NCBI GenBank assembly: GCA_025200525.1
Contig: CM045758.1
Span: 64,664,598 to 64,728,597, forward strand
From: Camellia lanceoleosa
Lineage: Eukaryota > Streptophyta > Magnoliopsida > Ericales > Theaceae
Length of the DNA stretch: 64,000 bases
Direction of reading: 5' to 3'
Made by a program: the position numbers and the translations under genes. Of this stretch, positions 10,299-22,330 are shown in pieces. A model generated the notes under the pieces. The model made no database searches. It was not told where the DNA came from and saw only the letters and a list, made by a program, of their open reading frames with translations. Numbering within the stretch: position 1 is the first letter of the stretch; each line of letters begins with the position of its first letter.

Positions 10299-10537
10299 AG
10301 CCTCCGTTTGGGAAGTGGGCTGGCTCTTTGATTTTTTTGCTTTTTTGGCTATATGAGCCTGGGCTCAAAAATTTGGTTTGGGAAGGGCTCTTGGTTTTTT
10401 GACTTTTTTGACTTTTTTTATGAGAGAAGAGTGTAATGATTATGGGGTTGGATGTGATATTTTGTCTGTTGTGACTCATGAATCTATTTTGTCTTTTGTG
10501 ACTCATGAGCCCAATGAGTCCTTGCCAAACGGAGGCT
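10299..10537. mobile_element. short MITE with 13-bp TIR
   Basis: AGCCTCCGTTTGG at 10299 and its exact inverse CCAAACGGAGGCT at 10525-10537 bound a 239-bp segment with further partial inverted similarity (GGGCTGGCTC against GAGCCCAATG). Target duplication not resolved, so the superfamily is uncertain. Confidence 0.6.
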
Positions 10538-10965
10538 CAATTCTATATAACAAGCTTTTTGACCGCTGCATGCATGAATGCCAACGTGATTACAACGCGT
10601 TATTGAATTATTCTCTTTTAATGATTAATATTATAACACGTGTCCACAATGACTTCTGTATCAAGTCGTTCACTAATTTCTACATCCTACTTTTTCCAAA
10701 TTTCTACATCTTACTTTTTCCCCGCACCTTTTTTTTGCCGAAAATTATTCACCGAGAGTGGATGTGGATAACTCACTTTGTCACTGTTATATAATTTAGG
10801 AAAAATTATTTAGAAGTCCTATTAGGGAGACTTGTGCTACATTTGGTCCCATAAAAAAACTTATGTTCCCATAAGTCTTGTGGAAAGTTTCTTGACATAT
10901 TTACCCTCAATATTAGTTGTTAATATCATAAATAATAATAAAATCATATATAGGAAAAATTGATA

Positions 10966-11235
10966 TAAACGTAACGTAACGTGACACCTACATAAACGTA
11001 ACGTGACACCTATATAAACGTAACGTGACATATCTACATAAACGTAATGTAACGTGACACCTATATAAACGTAATGTGACATATCTACGTAAACGTAACG
11101 TAACGTGACACCTATATAAACGTAACGTGACACCAATATGAACGTAATGTGACACCTACATAAACGTAACGTAATGTGACATCTATATAAACGTAATGTG
11201 ACATTTACATAAACGTAACGTAATGTGTCACGTTA
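10966..11235. repeat. ~22-bp minisatellite
   Basis: About eleven copies of AAACGTAACGTGACACCTAT and close variants (ACATATCTAC in place of ACACCTAT). The tyrosine/valine-rich frame seen on the minus strand is a product of the repeat and not a gene. Confidence 0.9.
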
Positions 11236-11389
11236 CGTTTCGCAAACTTAATAAGTTTTTATTTTTTTAATCCGTTTGTTTTGAAATAGATATATAATCT
11301 TAATATATTTTTATTTTGTATTATTAATTGTAAAATTTAAAAAATTATTTATTTTTTGAATTTTTTTATTTTTTCTTGTCAAAATTCAC

Positions 11390-11689
11390 ATGACCCGAGT
11401 TCTCAAACTTCAGCTCCGAACTCCTCAAGGCAATATCAATACCAATTATCCCACATGCACTGCTCCAGATTTTCAAGATTCGTTCACCATTCCTTATCAC
11501 TTTCTCTCCATCTATTGTTCCGAATTGTATATTTTCCACGGACTCTACGACATGCCATTCGATCCTAGTTTATGCGATCTCCTGAAGCAACACATCATTG
11601 ATTCCATATTCGATCTTGATTGGTTGCGATTTGGGAAGTTTCGTGGGATTCAAGTCACTGCTCGAATCAAACTCACCGCCACAACGAAT

Positions 11690-11734
<45 letters not shown>

Positions 11735-11743
11735 AAGGTGTGA
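11390..11743 (+). pseudogene. gene-like fragment inside Pack-MULE-like element
   Basis: An open frame of 117 codons from the ATG at 11390, in sequence clearly less AT-rich than its surroundings. It contains PYHFLSIYCSELYIFHGLYD and YDMPFDPSLCDLLKQHIID, then runs into a (GA)n microsatellite (about 11693-11731) that encodes the Glu-Arg tail. I do not recognise the family. The composition and lack of transposon motifs suggest a host gene piece carried by the element, probably a first exon with its (GA)n on the 3' side. Confidence 0.45.
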
Positions 11744-12257
11744 AAATGAGGGGTAAAAATATTAGGATCTTGTGGAATACATTCTTATGAAAATAGGACT
11801 TGAGACTCTATTAGAAATTACACAGGACTTAGCCTAGCATAAGGTTCTGAAAAAGGACTTATAAATAAGTCTCCCTATAATTTAATTTGAAAGATTAAGA
11901 GGTTAATTTTAAAGACCAAAAATTAACCCAGTGACAATTATAAAGATGAGAAAAAAAGAAATAACACGAAAAGGAGCGGAGCTGGCTCTGAAATTTGTGA
12001 GGTCTAAGGCAAATTATGAAAATGAGACCTCTCTAATATATATTTTTTTTAATAAAAAATTTGTGCATAAAATAATAAGTATCAACAAATTTTGTATTTA
12101 AGTTTATTTGCACATATAATCATTAAAATTATAAATTAAAATTTACTTTCATATATTAAGATAGAAAAAAATCAGTACAATGACTCAAAAACATAAAAAA
12201 CTGGTTTTGTTACTTTATAGTTTAGTAATATCTAGTTTACAATTAACCTAATGATCA

Positions 12258-14379
12258 CTAAAATACTACTCTTCTTGCATTTTTAGCGGCAAAATTACTA
12301 ATTAAGTTTGTATAATCTAATTTGTCTACCAAATCATTTTCAGTAGACAATGTGCCTGTTTGGTGCAGCTTAAAAGCTGCTTATTTCAGCTTTCAGCTTA
12401 ATTTAAGCTATTTTGATGTGTTTGGTTTAGCTTATAGCTTATAGCTTATAGCTTATAGTTTTTTGTAAGTCAGAAATTAACTTATTCTTTGAATGGGGCA
12501 GGAGATGCTTAATTTATAAGTCAGAAATCAGCTTATGTTCATAATTATAAGCTATAAGCTGTTAAGGTATAAGCTATAAGCACTTTCCCATAACTCTACC
12601 AAACAGGGCTAATATAGCTAATCCATTCAATCTTTCTTGTGACATTGTTGATCGAATGTAGGATTTGATCAATTTTAACTTTGAAAAACTTCTTTCTCCA
12701 GAGGCAACAGTAACTGGAATAGTCAATAATATTCTATACGCAATCCAGGCATTCGGAAAACAACCATCCATCAATTTCAAATAATTCATTACCTCAATTG
12801 GCCTATTGATTTCTTTTGGCAAAACTTCTTTGAAGACTTTCAACTCAGAAAATAAATCTCTCCCATCAACATCCATAAGTCCATCATGTTTCAAAAAGTC
12901 TTCAAGATTAGCACAATAAGTCTTCAAGCACTCATCATTGGTAGAATTTAACTTCTTCAAATCAAACAAAAATCCAAAAGTTTCTTCATATATTTGAAAT
13001 TGTTCAAATATCTCTTAAGTGAAGAAAGAGCCTGATCTATTATATATATGAAGTAATTAACTCTAAAGGATTCTTCAGCTGATTGTGCAACATCTTCACT
13101 AACATTCTCATCAAACTATTTCTTTCTATGAATGACATGTCTTTCACAAAATATAAGTTCAATCTCCATTTCAGTTGCAACTTCTTTAGCTTCAATCATG
13201 GCCTCCAAAAATCTAGTTTCTCTATACTTTTCAAGAAATGTAATGAGTCCTTTTAATTGATGTATAGCAACATCAATATGCATGTCTTCAGCTTGAAATG
13301 TCTTGCTAACAGAGTTGACAGCAAATAGCAGATTGTGCCAGATAATCATGCCAAGCAAAAATTCAAAATTCTCAATTTTAGATGTAATTAAGGATTGAGC
13401 TTCAATTCATTTTGGATTTTGTGACCAAGATAATGGTAATCAATTTCACTCCTTTGAATACGTTAAATGTGCTCTTGCATTACTGGATCAAATTTGGCAA
13501 GCATTTCAATTAAGCTTAAAAAGATTCCATTTCTTTCTTGATAAATCTTCTCATTATCTTCACGAAAAGCTAAATTATTTTTAACAAGATTGATCACAAT
13601 AGCAATTATCCTTAGTAACACTTGTCTCCAATGTTCTCTCTCTTTGTTGATTTGTTATTGAACACTTTTATCAATTGTTTCATTCTGTTTCAATCTACTT
13701 TCCAATTCAATCCATTTGCTCATGCAAATTAAGTGTTCATTACTAGTTTCATGACTTTTAAACCTGTTCCCCATATTCTTCTAATCTTTCAATCCATCAG
13801 TAGCCAAATGAATATTGTTCCCATCTTGCTTAAACAACTTACAACAAAAGTAAAATACTTTGTCTAAAACATCTGAATATACTAGCCACTTCCTATCCTG
13901 GTTCTCTCCATTTTGTAACTGGTGCATGTAAAATCTAGAAGAAAAATGCTTATCTTTGTCATCTAGGAGAAAATTCACACCATTACCTCATATAGGACCT
14001 CTTTCAACTAATAAATCTCTTAAATTTTGATCAATCTTGTCTCAATTACTAGGGTCATAAATGTTTAGAGGTCCACATTCAACATTGACATCTTCACTTT
14101 CACTAGATTCTACATTCCCCAAATCTTCATTCTCATTCTCATTCATATGTTCAATAGGTTCTTCAATCACCAAATCATCATCTTCATTATTATTCACACA
14201 ATGAGTAGGTTCTTCAATTACCAAATCTTCATCATCATTGTCATTTGAACCCGAAATATCTACTTGTTTCTTGGTACCAAAATATTTATCAAGTGTTCCC
14301 GATTGAGATTGAATTAATTGTTCTACTTTCATCTTCTTCTTTCTCTTTTTATTTCCAGAACTATACTTCCTAGGAAACA
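12258..14379 (-). pseudogene. hAT transposase (TTF-type/zinc finger MYM-like)
   Basis: Remnant of the hAT transposase that excises and reinserts the element. The N-terminus has the family hallmark SSGNKKRKKK...VEQLI...GTLDKYF (from 14379), followed by an acidic repeat region. The middle has a TTF-type zinc finger piece (WLVYSDVLDKVFYFCCKLF, about 13900). The C-terminal hAT dimerisation domain reads SGERSFSKLKLIKSYIRSTM and ERLNGLAIL (12620-12700). A MITE (12351-12609) splits the last part; the tail (KLDYTNLISNFAAKNARRV) resumes at 12350 and ends with TAG at 12258-12260. There are many stops and frameshifts elsewhere, so it is inactive. Confidence 0.85.
12351..12609. mobile_element. Tourist-like MITE inside hAT transposase
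   Basis: The termini TGTGCCTGTTTGGTGCAGCT and the inverse of CTCTACCAAACAGGGC match the Tourist pattern GGGCCTGTTTGG. Flanks CAA (12348-12350) and TAA (12610-12612) fit a degenerate 3-bp TSD. Inside are runs of AGCTTATAGCTTATAGC and their inverse. The insertion separates the last ~30 codons of the transposase from the rest. Confidence 0.75.
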
Positions 14380-14726
14380 TGACTATAATCACAAACACTT
14401 CAATCCACAAATCCCAAATACTTCAATCCACAAATCACAATCCACGAATTACTCATATCTGATAGCAAATAAATTATAAAAAAATAATTTAATGAAACAA
14501 AATTAGGGCAAAAAAATTATAAAAAAATTATTCAATTAAAACTGATAAAGACCTAGGTAAAAAAATTAAGGAAAATTTATTTATTCCACTAAAATCTAAT
14601 AGATAAAGAAGGTAAAAAAAAATTAGGGCAAATTTATTATTCCACTAACTGATAAAGAAAGAATGCAGAAAAAATTAAGATAACTTTATTTAATAAAATT
14701 TGATAGTGAGAGAGGACTTACTATGA

Positions 14727-14728
<2 letters not shown>

Positions 14729-14764
<36 letters not shown>
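14729..14764. repeat. (GT)n(GA)n microsatellite
   Basis: A compound dinucleotide run, GTGTGTGTGTG followed by AGAGAGAGAGAG, in the 5' flank of the hAT transposase. Confidence 0.9.
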
Positions 14765-14765
<1 letters not shown>

Positions 14766-14859
14766 TGGAAGCACCGAGTTGAATGAAAGCACTGACTGAG
14801 CTACGTAATTTGTATGTATTATTTTGTTCTTCTTGGGTTGGGCCCAAACATTTTATTTA

Positions 14860-15496
14860 GGGCGAATTACACTAATAGTTCCTATAGTTTGGAGCTTGTA
14901 CCATTTTGGTCCCTGACTTTTCAATTGTGACACATTTGACCCTGAATTTTGAATCTTGTTCCAAATAAGGACAATTGAAAATATTATTAGATTTTTCAAG
15001 GGTAAAATCATAAATTTGATAAAATATAAACTAATTTGACAAAAATAAATGTCAAACAAATATTTTTGGATTTTTAAAAATTATTTCTACCCACTAAAAA
15101 TAAAATTATGTAAAATTGATAAATCTTTTAAACATTTATTTATTTTTTTACCAAATTAATTTTTATTATGTGTTTGGATGATGATCATGTAAAATTAATT
15201 TAAAAAAATTAATCATGTAATTTTTATTAATTTTTATCAATTTTACATAATTTTATCATTGGTGGATAAAAATAATTTTTAAAAAATTAAAATATTTTTT
15301 TGAGATTTATTTTTGTCAAATTAGTTTATATTTTATTAAATTGACGATCTTACCCTTGAAATTAAACAATGGTAACTTCAATTGTCCTTATTTGGAACAA
15401 GATTCAAAATTCAGGGTTAAATGTGTCACAATTGAAAAGTCAGGGATCAAAGTGACACAAGTCACAAACTATAGGGACTATTTGTGTAATTTGCCC
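14860..15496. mobile_element. Mutator-type MITE, long TIRs, perfect 9-bp TSD
   Basis: The left end GGGCGAATTACACTAATAGT is mirrored by ACTATTTGTGTAATTTGCCC at the right. Arms of about 200 bp pair with roughly 90% identity (shared CCCTGACTTTTCAATTGTGA). The target duplication TTTTATTTA is perfect at 14851-14859 and 15497-15505. The length is 637 bp with no coding. Inserted in the hAT element. Confidence 0.9.
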
Positions 15497-15847
15497 TTTT
15501 ATTTATTAATTTTTTTTTATATATATTTTCATTTTTATAAATATGAATCAAACCACACATATAAATAAATAGGGACTAAACATACATGGGCTCAATAAAA
15601 TATTTTGAGGCCCTTTAAATTAATCCTAAAAAAAAAATAAAATAAAATTAGGCCTATAACATTTTTCTAAATTTGGAAGTCTTATTTTTGGGCTAAAATT
15701 TTGGGGCCTAAGGCACAGGTCTTACTGGTCTTAGGTTAGGGCCGGCCTTGAAAAAGAGCCATATGATAAACAAGAAATCATTAATACTTTTTTTAGTAAA
15801 AATTAACCTTTTAATCATTCAAATTAAACTATACACTATAACAGTGA

Positions 15848-16587
15848 GATATCCAATTTTCAAGCCCATTTCTGTGACAAATCAATTTGGATAAATGTAA
15901 CACTTTCTCTTAACAAATCATATCACTTACACACCATTAGGGTCTATAACATAGATTGAAAAAGTAGATTTGCAGATCATTTTTCATATTTGTAAATGAT
16001 CCCAGTAATTGAAAAAAAAAAAAAAACAATGTTGATCAATTTGGTGCAGTTTATATGGATTTAAATTTTTTTTTTTTTAGAATCTATGTCAAAATATAGT
16101 ACATTTTTTATAAATAGTTTATGAGACGAAATATAATTAAATAAACTAATTATTGGGAACTTAGATCTACTCCATTTCATGATCATCGATTGTGAAAGAT
16201 TATATCAACAAACTTTTTGTTTTAAATTAAAAATGAATAAGTGATGTTTAAAACTTGCAATGGTCTAGTGGTGGTAGATCACTGATTTTGAATTTTGAAT
16301 TTCTTAAATAAAATAGGAGATGTTCAAAATCCATTATTGTAAATTGGAGATAATAATGGTTTTAACTTTTGTATTTTGAAATTAATTTAAATATCAAATA
16401 ACTTAAGTCGTGTATTCGAATTATTATAAAATTAAAAAAGTTTTGTTAATGAGTGCACTTAGAGCATTTGATGAGAAGTTTGAAATGTTTGTACATAATG
16501 TATGAAAGGGCATGCAACATGCAGTACATAATTAACTTAAGCATTGTTAATAAATGTCCTTAGGACAATTGGTAATCAAACCCAAAT
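15848..16587. other. AT-rich spacer
   Basis: No genes or recognisable repeats apart from poly-A/T runs near 16010 and 16065. Confidence 0.4.
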
Positions 16588-16743
16588 TATAATTGTAATA
16601 ATGTTTGCATTGCATTGGAGTATAATAATTTTATTTAAAACTGTGAAGAAATTAAGATTGTATATTTATCTATGTTCTTTTTTCATCTTTACATAACATT
16701 CGAATATAATAATTTTATTAAAATCGTCAAGAAATTAAGATTG
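16588..16743. repeat. duplicated host locus, copy A, first segment
   Basis: It matches 49200-49353 closely (TAATAATGTTTGCATTGCAT; CATAACATTCGAATATAATA). Copy A is broken into segments by three insertions and continues at 43957-43980, 47179-47374 and 48132-48275. It contains two near-repeats of AAATTAAGATTG, the second of which is the target site of the gypsy element. Confidence 0.8.
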
Positions 16744-17290
16744 TGTGAGGACATATTTTGTGAATGACAACACGTGACTAAGGTGACACCGAAGTGTCAG
16801 CCGGGGTGCCACGTTTCATGGTTATGGCGCCGAGTTGATCTCGGCTAGGCCGAGGTTATCTGCGGAGACATCGGAATCCGAGATGAGTGGATAAGGGACA
16901 AGAGTCCTAGAATGGGGGAGGACCTCAGTCTAGATAAAGATAAAAATCTTAGGGAGTTTATCTCTATCTGGCTAGGAGTTCAGGATAAGTATTGAGCTAG
17001 AGTCCATTGAAGTTAGGCTTCTACAGAAATTAGGTTGGTGCTGGCTATAAAAGTAAGGCACCTTCATGGGTCTAAGGTATGTTTTTTATGTTCTTTTTTG
17101 TCAGTTAAGCACTATTTGCTATCTTTGAGAGATAATTGAGTACTGACTTGATTGTTGGAGTGCCCCTGGGTGGATGAACCACCGCCGGAGTCATATCTTT
17201 CTATGACAGGTTGTTCGGGCGTGATCTATTCTGCATATGCTCTCTAGTTAAGTTCATGTTGGGCATTGTGGTTGGAAATTAGGACCCATA
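16744..17290 (+). repeat. 5' LTR of gypsy element 2
   Basis: It begins TGTGAGGACATATTTT and ends GGACCCATA (the 3' LTR has ACCCACA). A TATA box (GGCTATAAAAGT) lies near 17043. Same family as the LTR at 6511-7050. Confidence 0.93.
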
Positions 17291-17293
17291 ATT

Positions 17294-17311
17294 TGGTGCC
17301 GTCTGTGGGAA
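17294..17311 (+). promoter_or_regulatory. primer-binding site of element 2
   Basis: TGGTGCCGTCTGTGGGAA, the same site as at 7054 but with one C-to-T change in TGGCGCC. Confidence 0.7.
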
Positions 17312-17327
17312 ACATAAGGAGAATAGA

Positions 17328-18948
17328 TGGCCAACGACGAGTAGAAAGAGAAGATTAGGGACGTCATCCCTAGTGGGAGTGGCAAAAGCGTTGATCCTAA
17401 CATTGAGAAGGACAACTGTAATGAAGAACCACGGGATAAGAATCCAGGAGAAAAGGACGTCGGCCAAGAGGGAGACGCATCGAAGAAAGCATGCCAGGGC
17501 GGGTATTACAACAAAAGCGACCTCCAAGTATGGAAAGATAGATGCCTGAGGAGGGACGGCGAGATGAAAGGAATGGCAAACAAGTTGGTAGACCTACAAT
17601 CGGTCGTCAACTTCATGATGCAGAACAATGTCATGCAGCCATTGTTTCCATTGGAGGACACGCCGATTCCAGTGACCAAGAATGATGTCCAGAAAAGGGA
17701 ACAGAAAGTAATTCCTGCAGTCCCTCAGCATGATAGGGCAAAGGAGCATTCATATCGGCCTTCAAGAGAGGTCGGGTGAGGAGAATCGATGAGTGGAGAA
17801 TCTCGGAAGACACCTCGTGCCAAGGAAACTAATGCCAAGGAACATCGGCATGTTCAAGGGAGGGAGCTTTGTTTTGACACTATGAATGAAGGGAGGTCCA
17901 AGAGGACTCACAATGACACCGGAAGCAGCACACCAAAAAGGCTAAAATTCGTTGACAGCCGAGCTCTCCTGGACGGACTAAGGAAGATTTGAGGGACTAC
18001 CTCCAGAGGAAGTGATAAGATGCCGAGGTGACGTCTCCGGTCAAGTCGAGAATGCCGTTCTCAGTGGAATTGGACAAGTTTGAGGCCTTGAAAAAATTCC
18101 ACATGCTGAGATTCCAGATATACGACGGTAAGTCCGATCCTAACTTTCACGTCGGCTTATACTTGAGCTCAATGGCACTGTATACCGGGAACAAACCGTT
18201 GCTCTTCAAGGTGTTCCCCTTATCTTTTGGGGGAAATCGCATCAGTTTGGTTTCACAAGTTACCGAAATGAACTGTGAAAAGTTAGGAAGGCCTGGTCGA
18301 GATATTTGTGGCTAGGTTCGTTACAAACAAATTGTAGTCATTGAGGGTAGACTCTCTGATGGCTCTGAGAATTGGTGAGGATGAAAGCCTCAGGGCTTAT
18401 GCCAAAAGGTATTATAAGGTGTTTAACTGAATGCCAAGGTGTAACTAAGAATTGGCGGTCGCCTCTTTTAAGAATGGCCTAACCGATGACTGCCTGCTTC
18501 GAAAGTCACTAGCAAAGACGCTGCCAAAAAGTATAGAGGAACTCACGGCAAGGATCGACAAATATGCGAGAGATAAAGATGACACGCCGGGGACAAAGGC
18601 GTCAAAACAGGAGAAGAGAAATGGCTCGCCGAAGTGAGGCCGAGGTAATACTGGATATAACCGCCAAGAGACAAGACTGAGGGCGCACAGGCAGTCACCA
18701 CTGTATTCTGGATTCCGGTTTATAAAGTTCTGGAAAGAATTAGGAACCAGCCATATTATAGAGCACCAGAAAAGGTTCCTGGCGAATTCATGGGAAGAAG
18801 CCTGAGAAAGCACTATGCTTACCACAATGAAGACGGACACCTGACACAGGGTTGTAGAGCCCTAAAAGCATATTTGGAAGATCTGGTAAGACGAGGTCAT
18901 TTAAGGGACCTAGTAGATGAGACCAGAACAAGGGAAGAGCAAGCAAGG
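17328..18948 (+). pseudogene. gag of element 2, interrupted
   Basis: Same Gag as at 7085. The ATG at 17328 is followed after five codons by TAG (17343-17345), where copy 1 has CAA or another sense codon. Recognisable parts are NKLVDLQSVVNFMMQNN, RMPFSVELDKFE and YDGKSDPNFHVGLYLSSMAL. The nucleic-acid-binding end reads LRKHYAYHNEDGHLTQGCRA (C/H motif) followed by LEDLVRRGHLRDLVDE. The frame is cut at 18948 by the Ogre-like LTR and resumes, in frame, at 23502. There are several stops and frameshifts. Confidence 0.85.
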
Positions 18949-19599
18949 TGTAGACGTCCTCGAACGTCCTGGGAATATCCCCGTTTTGTTCATTGGGCTC
19001 ACTACAATTCGGATTCGAATGTCACGGTTCTTAATCTGATCTCGCAAAGTGCAATGCAAGACTGATAAATCACCAAAGAGTCCAAATCCGACAAATCGTT
19101 TTGAAAAACTAATTTTTAGAAAGAAGTGCCAAACATGGACTGCTTTGCCAGATACAGAGTCGCCCATAAATGTTTTATTTTGGGAAACTTAGGAAACCCT
19201 GACTCGTGCCTAAGGCCACGTGTCTGTCATCACCAAAGTTGCATCGGCTCAGGAACTTGGGTACGATTGGGGAATGTCATGCAATGAGCACCCTCGCTCG
19301 CCCAATCAAAGATCGGCCACTACTAAACATGATATCGAGTTTTTTGAAAACACATGCATTCTTATTTCGGTTTATTAGCCTAGAATTACTATGTGATGCG
19401 CACAACAAACAAGTATAGACTGGGTCACCTAAGTTGGAACAAAACATCTCATGTTTGTTTGAAAATGGTTTGAAGGTGCTACTCGCAAGTAGGCTAAGAC
19501 GTGGATTTGCCACCCTCAAGTGGGCTTAGAAAGCATGATTTTGCCACCTCAAGTGGGCTTAAAACTCGCATTTTGATGAATTGTTCCAATTCAAGCAAC

Positions 19600-22330
19600 C
19601 CAACCTTCACCCACAGGCATTCAGGCAGTTATATCACATAAGCAAATAGCCTCATGGCAAGCATGCTATCATGGCAGTCACTCACACACATGCAAGGATG
19701 CTAAAGCATAAACACTAACCGAGTATTCTGAGCCAAAACAGAAACTAGTTAGTAATCAATGCATGATCCTAGTTCATTTTAAGATGGCTAATACAATACA
19801 TGCGAGATGCAACTAAGATAGGCTCGGCTATTTTAAGATGGCATATGAGATGCTATAGCTAACATGTATTCAACTTAGAATTGAAGTACAATGCAGCTAG
19901 TATGATGCGCCGAGTGCGGTGCATGCAAGACAGATGAATGAATGCAAACATGCGAACATATAGATGCTAATTGAAACATGCCCTAAAACTAACCATCATA
20001 AGCTAGTAAATAAAAGGGAGAAAGACGCGAGGTTGGAAGGTATACATCACACACACACACACACTTATTACAACATTGCCCTCTCTCGGAGGGTCCGAAT
20101 AAATAATACAGAACCGAAATGAATAACAGCTACAACTAATTATTACACAACTCTAATTAATCAACAAATTAACTAAGTAAGCAAATAAACTAGCATGCAA
20201 ATGGACTGTCTCAGCTCTGCCTTGAATGATGAAGGATGCATGCATGCTCGAGTCGCCTTGTCGGGAAATCCATCGCGATGCCTCAACTCACTTTTGTTTG
20301 CAATTGAACTCATAAACTTGCACAAAGCTCCAAGGAGATGAAACTCCACCCTGGGAGACTAGGGAAAGGCTGCCGACCAGCTTACAGGCATGGGAGACCA
20401 ACTACCGACCACCTTTTGTGGTAGAAACCAAAAAAGGGGGACGGCCTGCCAGAAAATCTGGTCGGCCGACCAGTTTCTTCTCCTGGATTCTGTTTTTTCT
20501 GCAACATAAGGAAGAGAGAGAGAAGGCAAGGTATTTCCAACATGTGTGCACGACCACTCTCCCCATCATTGCATAAGCTCTAAGGAGTGTAGTCCTCGAT
20601 CCTCGGGCCACCCATCACGCATTTCGATGCATGATGGCCGAGGAGCCGAATTGCACAACTTGATATAGAATGAATGCACATATAAACACCTAAAGCCAAC
20701 AACTTTATCATGGATGGTCAAGAGCGTCGGTGACCAAGAATCGAGGCACGTTTCATCACTTTGAGTACGAAACGTCCCTCGTTTCCCGTGTTTGGACTAA
20801 CTCCTACTCCAAACACAATGCAATGAACAATGCATGCACACATGCAACCCTAGCATGCAACCTAAGTGTAATGCAACTAAATGATGCAAACGTGTAAAGG
20901 ATGACATGCAAATATGTAACTAGCATACACAATGCTATGAAATAATCAATGGCATACTCAATGCTCATGACACTATATGGCATACACAATGCAAGATGGA
21001 CTTAAACCAAGATGGAGGGACCTCAGCCACACCCAAATCAGTGGCCAAACATGATGAAAACAAGGCAATGACACACACACAAGCATGCACAATGCAAGGG
21101 CTTCAAGCCAAGGCACAAGATGCAACTCTACAAGTGCATGGCAAGGATGAAACAATGAACACAATGGCATATATTCCAGCTCTGAAATGGCATACAAAAT
21201 GGCTCCAAATCATGCAAACAACTCACACAATGCATGTTGGATGGCTCAAATACCGAAACTAGTGAAGCACATTACACTATAGGTATGCAAAGCAATGCAC
21301 AAATGACCAAACCAACCTCAAACAGTCTCTATGCAGGCCCAAAACAGTGGCAAAATGGACTAAAATGATGTCTTGAAGTGCACAAAAATGAAGCTCATGC
21401 AATGGCCCATAAATGAGGTATACAAACACAACTCTCAAACACATTTAAAGAGTGATAAACATGGGAATATGGCAAATGAATAAGCTCTAAAATATCACAC
21501 AAAATGATACTAAAACATGCAAACACCTCAATATAAGCATGCTTCAAAACTCAAAGCTAAGCATGGCTATTACACTACAAGCATACATGGAAAGCATCAT
21601 TCGACCATGGAACCTCAAAACAAAGCTAAGGCAACCCAAAATATGTACAAAATCAGTTTAAATGATGGCCAAAATATGCTAGCATCAAGGGCCAAAACAA
21701 CATGCAATATAAGCTAATAAGCATGGTTTACACTACAAGCATATGAAGCATTCAAGAGACCACTAAACCAGCCAAAGATAGAGGTATAACATGCCAAATA
21801 ATGACCAAAAAGCCACTGAAACATGATCAATGCATGCAAGAATGACATGCTCCTTTGATAAGCTATGAATGGGATTATTCTATACATGCAAGAGGCACAC
21901 CCAAGGTGACAAAACCAACTCTGGATAGAGCCTATGCAGGCCCTAAAAGTCACCAAAAAGGACCTGAACCAAGGCTTGGAAGTGTGAAAATATAGGCTCC
22001 TTTGTAAGGCCAAAAATGCCAACAAACAAGGCCAAAAGAGAGAGGGTCACCCCTCCCTGATTTTGGCCCTCAAAAAAGCATGCCAACCACTGAAAATCCA
22101 CTGGATTTTAGTGGCTAAAAGGCCAAGCAAAGATCAAAACAAAGGCCTTAAGGCATGGCTCAAAACAAGGCAAAATAGAACATGCAAGGGGGTAGATGAC
22201 CCCCAACACCAAAATGACCTTGAACAAACATGTTAAACACTTAAAAATGAAGCTTTTCTCAGTTGAAAACAAAGCCTAAATATGCATGCAAATAAGGCTA
22301 AGATAAGGATCAAAATAAAGCTTAAAAGAG
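19600..22330. repeat. GCATGC/ATGCAA-rich degenerate repeats in long LTR
   Basis: Low-order internal repetition. Words such as AAGCATGCAA recur, and larger blocks are duplicated: 21303-21400 resembles 21903-21990 (ACCAAACCAACCTC / ACAAAACCAACTCT, then TATGCAGGCCC), and 21537-21605 resembles 21716-21770. A (CA)n run is at 20047-20062. Confidence 0.6.

Larger units (their letters stand above)
10799..11875. mobile_element. Pack-MULE-like non-autonomous element
   Basis: It is flanked by perfect 9-bp duplications TATAATTTA (10790-10798 and 11876-11884). The terminal inverted repeat is imperfect: GGAAAAATTATTTAGAAGTCC at the left against the inverse of GGACTTATAAATAAGTCTCCC at the right, 17 of 21 matching. 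A 9-bp TSD is diagnostic of Mutator-like elements. Inside are a 22-bp minisatellite and a less AT-rich, gene-like segment (11390-11743), so it resembles a Pack-MULE carrying captured host sequence. No transposase. Confidence 0.75.
11977..15750 (-). mobile_element. hAT transposon, decayed
   Basis: The ends are degenerate versions of the hAT terminus CAGGGCCGGCCCTG: CGGAGCTGGCTCTG at the left and the inverse of TAGGGCCGGCCTTG at the right. Eight-base flanks AAAAGGAG (11969-11976) and AAAAAGAG (15751-15758) form a TSD with one mismatch, as expected for hAT. It carries a broken transposase on the minus strand plus two later MITE insertions (12351-12609, 14860-15496). Sub-terminal AGGTCTAAGGC / GCCTAAGGC sequences also pair. 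Confidence 0.8.
10781..15847. other. fold-back host element interrupted by two transposons
   Basis: The left arm (10781-10798 joined to 11885-11920) reads TCACTGTTATATAATTTA then ATTTGAAAGATTAAGAGG. The right arm (15798-15847) is its inverse, ending ATAACAGTGA. Removing the Pack-MULE-like element (10799-11875 plus one TSD) and the hAT element (11977-15750) leaves a fold-back of about 260 bp, so this looks like an older MITE hit twice. Its own ends and target duplication are not clear. Confidence 0.5.

Noticed and set aside
10861..11136. Tyr/Val-rich minus-strand frame
   Set aside because: Translation of the 22-bp minisatellite; no start context or homologue.
19160..19185. GGGCGACTCTGTATCTGG (minus) as a certain primer-binding site
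   Set aside because: It resembles one, but the insert continues about 200 bp to a TGTAGAC terminus next to a target duplication, so it may be internal to the LTR; left as an alternative.
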